Assembly (NCBI GenBank): GCA_043760535.1
Contig: JAYUOV010000328.1
Coordinates: forward strand, 1 to 23,613
DNA length: 23,613 nucleotides
DNA from: JAZKFT01 sp043760535
GTDB lineage: Bacteria > Bacteroidota > Bacteroidia > Chitinophagales > Chitinophagaceae
Direction of reading: 5' to 3'
Under the pieces are notes generated by a model. That model ran no database searches. It was not told where the DNA came from and was given only the letters and a program-made list of their open reading frames with translations. Made by a program: the position numbers and the translations under genes. Shown here piece by piece: positions 22,468 through 23,613 of the stretch (positions are counted from its first letter, which is position 1; every line of letters begins with the position of its first letter).

Positions 22468-22911
22468 TTAGCCACCATCTTTGCTTAATTTAGGCTTGTT
22501 TGCATCCAAACTATTTTCCAAATTCTTTTTTTCGTCCATCAAATCAAGCATAGAAACGGTTTGCCTGGATATAGTTATCAAAGACTTTTCGTATTGTGTT
22601 GTAATGTTTTTATGATCTTCTTTTAATTTCAAAACTTCCGCATACGCCATTACATTCATAGCGTTTTGTATGTTCTCATTCAGTGTTGAGAAATCAAGTT
22701 TTAGTTCATTTTTAAGGCTATAAAGGCCAAAAACAACAGGTGCGTACTCATGTGCCTTTAGCTTATCTTTTTTAAAATAGCTATACAAAGTAGACTTTGT
22801 AAGACCAATCTTATTGGCCACGTCTTCAGGGCTAAATCCGAAACTTTCAATCTTTTCTTTTAGCAGTTGCCCTTCGCCTTTTTGTTCATTTTGGTGTGTA
22901 ACATTTTTCAT
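22468..22911 (-). CDS. XRE-family repressor-like protein with coiled-coil C-terminus
   Basis: 147 residues. After a polar lead (MKNVTHQNEQKGEGQ), residues about 17-62 form a helix-turn-helix: LLKEKIESFGFSPEDVANKI, GLTKSTLYSYFKKDK. The C-terminal half is helical with a likely coiled coil (EVLKLKEDHKNITTQYEKSL, MDLMDEKKNLENSL). This size and organisation are common for regulators of mobile elements in Bacteroidota. It is transcribed away from the small-gene operon starting at 23002; the 90 bases between hold a palindrome, two AGTTTAA half-sites 21 bp apart and a candidate promoter, the usual arrangement for a repressor controlling a divergent operon. Its first codons lie in the duplicated sequence described at 22884-22906. 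Confidence 0.8.
   Translation of the reverse strand: MKNVTHQNEQKGEGQLLKEKIESFGFSPEDVANKIGLTKSTLYSYFKKDKLKAHEYAPVVFGLYSLKNELKLDFSTLNENIQNAMNVMAYAEVLKLKEDHKNITTQYEKSLITISRQTVSMLDLMDEKKNLENSLDANKPKLSKDGG
22884..22906. repeat. Copy 2 of the duplicated sequence, inside the repressor gene
   Basis: GTTCATTTT joined to GGTGTGTAACATTT, matching copy 1 at 22340-22365. On the minus strand it encodes NVTHQNE near the repressor N-terminus. Confidence 0.65.
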
Positions 22912-22916
22912 TTTTG

Positions 22917-22953
22917 AAACTTTTTAGTTTAAAATTTGGAATTGTGAGTTTAA
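22917..22953. promoter_or_regulatory. Candidate repressor operators
   Basis: AAACT-TTTT-AGTTT at 22917-22930 is a 14-bp palindrome. AGTTTAA occurs at 22926-22932 and again at 22947-22953, a 21-bp (two-turn) spacing. These flank the candidate -33 box of the rightward promoter. Confidence 0.4.
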
Positions 22954-22967
22954 TAATTATACATTTA
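22935..22967 (+). promoter_or_regulatory. Candidate promoter for the rightward small-gene operon
   Basis: TTTG at 22935-22938 and TACATTTA at 22960-22967 (one mismatch to TAnnTTTG), separated by 21 bases. The ATG at 23002 follows 35 bases later. Confidence 0.35.
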
Positions 22968-23001
22968 CACCGAGATTATAAACCACCAATAACCATTCAT
23001 T

Positions 23002-23313
23002 ATGTTACTATCACTCAAAAAAGAAATTCGTACCAGCTTCCGAGGTCAGGCCATTGCTAAAATGGTAGGCAAAGCAAAAGCCGGTACGGGTGTTAGTAGA
23101 TCAGGTTTGGTTTATTGCGGTTTTAATCTCATGGGCAGTAACGGGTGGTTCCGTTGCTGCCATTTTTTTTGTTGTACGTTTTTATCACTTGTAAAGAAAC
23201 ATGTTTTAAGCCAAAATATAGTTAATGTGAATTTCCCTAGCCTATATACGATCAAGCACAGTTACGCCGCCGCTATTTCTATAGCAAGTGGCTTTTTTAT
23301 TAAAACCATTTAA
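23002..23313 (+). CDS. Small protein of unknown function, first gene of the element operon
   Basis: 103 codons from ATG 23002 to TAA 23311-23313. The first 35 residues look like ordinary coding sequence (MLLSLKKEIRTSFRGQAIAK, then MVGKAKAGTGVSRSGLVYCG). The second half is Cys/aromatic-rich (WFRCCHFFCCTFLSL), without a recognisable motif. The end of the frame overlaps a GC-containing hairpin followed by T6 (about 23266-23298). So either the gene is real in full, or only its first part is and the 3' half is altered. No family recognised. It is divergent from the repressor and followed 14 bases later by the next small gene. Confidence 0.5.
   Translation: MLLSLKKEIRTSFRGQAIAKMVGKAKAGTGVSRSGLVYCGFNLMGSNGWFRCCHFFCCTFLSLVKKHVLSQNIVNVNFPSLYTIKHSYAAAISIASGFFIKTI
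23266..23298 (+). terminator. Possible hairpin with T run at the end of the first operon gene
   Basis: GCC...GGC arms and an inner CGCTAT/ATAGC pairing form an imperfect hairpin at 23266-23292, followed by six T at 23293-23298. It could be an attenuator, since small genes continue right after it. Confidence 0.3.
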
Positions 23314-23327
23314 AACCAAAAGCCACC

Positions 23328-23480
23328 ATGTACCAGTTAATTTTTACAGACCCAAGAACGGGTCTTGTTATTGACAAATTAGAAAACCTTCCATTGCCGG
23401 AAGTTTTGATTCAAGTGCTTAGAGCCATTTATTCGGACATGCTGATTACTATAGTCACCCCTCAATACCCCGAAGTATGA
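23328..23480 (+). CDS. 50-residue protein, unknown, in the element operon
   Basis: ATG 23328 to TGA 23478-23480. Sequence starts MYQLIFTDPRTGLVIDKLEN and continues with LPLPEVLIQVLRAIYSDMLI; a beta-hairpin followed by a helix is plausible. No family recognised. Its stop overlaps the ATG of the next gene (ATGA at 23477-23480), good evidence that both are translated from one message. Confidence 0.6.
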   Translation: MYQLIFTDPRTGLVIDKLENLPLPEVLIQVLRAIYSDMLITIVTPQYPEV

Positions 23481-23613
23481 TCCCCTACGAAACCACCCAT
23501 CCTAACGGTTTAGCCCTAAGCTGCATAACCGTAACCACAAAAAAATTTGTGGTACTTCTAAAAACAAATTTTGGCCGTGGCAAAACTTATGTGGCCACAG
23601 AAAACTTAACCCT
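23477..23613 (+). CDS. Unknown protein, 3' truncated by window edge
   Basis: ATG 23477 overlaps the preceding stop by 4 bp and the frame stays open through 45 codons to the window end. Visible features are MIPYETTHPNGLALSCITV and then a basic, beta-rich stretch KKFVVLLKTNFGRGKTYVA. Too little is present to assign a family. Confidence 0.55.
   Translation, partial: MIPYETTHPNGLALSCITVTTKKFVVLLKTNFGRGKTYVATENLT

Overview
The window looks like a chromosomal segment from a member of the Bacteroidota, probably close to Chitinophagaceae. The reasons are AT-leaning coding sequence, weak or absent Shine-Dalgarno signals, several matches to the Bacteroidota promoter form (TTTG, about 19 bases, TAnnTTTG), a secreted protease with a type IX secretion (T9SS) C-terminal sorting domain, and a PadR-PspC gene pair. 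No rRNA, intact tRNA, insertion sequence or CRISPR array was found.

Layout. 1-7.1 kb: a partial short-chain dehydrogenase on the plus strand, then a minus-strand run of housekeeping and metabolic genes: a UPF0104/AglD-type membrane protein, a DPM-type glycosyltransferase, an ALDH3-like aldehyde dehydrogenase, enolase with a clear terminator, and an acyl-CoA dehydrogenase. 7.3-9.0 kb: an XRE-family gene broken by one nonsense codon, a helix-hairpin-helix ComEA-like protein, and a small XRE regulator overlapping it by 4 bp. 9.06-12.05 kb: a visibly AT-richer block with three TTTACA-type palindromes, a small secreted protein and an M4 metallopeptidase with a T9SS domain. 12.4-15.7 kb: a small lipoprotein, then PadR and a two-PspC membrane protein. 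15.8-21.5 kb: a tiny membrane peptide, an outer-membrane barrel, a GNAT acetyltransferase, a 2TM-domain gene with three in-frame stops, a long-chain acyl-CoA ligase, a PaaI-like thioesterase, and a bicistron of a GNAT-like protein and a 57-residue basic protein closed by a perfect 19-bp terminator. 21.5-22.2 kb: one conserved-looking gene of unknown function. 22.23-23.6 kb: what looks like the left end of an integrated element: a tRNA 3'-end-like sequence beside a terminator, a cluster of short related motifs, an XRE repressor and a divergent operon of small unknown genes that runs off the window.

Two patterns stand out. First, imperfect repeats in a 7-base (or alternating 7/8-base) register, with a different sequence at each place, lie in the 5' regions of at least five genes and extend into two coding sequences. 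Second, the right end has the organisation expected of a tRNA-targeting mobile element whose remaining genes are outside the window.

The acyl-CoA ligase, acyl-CoA dehydrogenase, thioesterase and aldehyde dehydrogenase suggest fatty-acid handling, but they are scattered rather than in one operon. All functional calls rest on motifs read by eye; no database search was possible.
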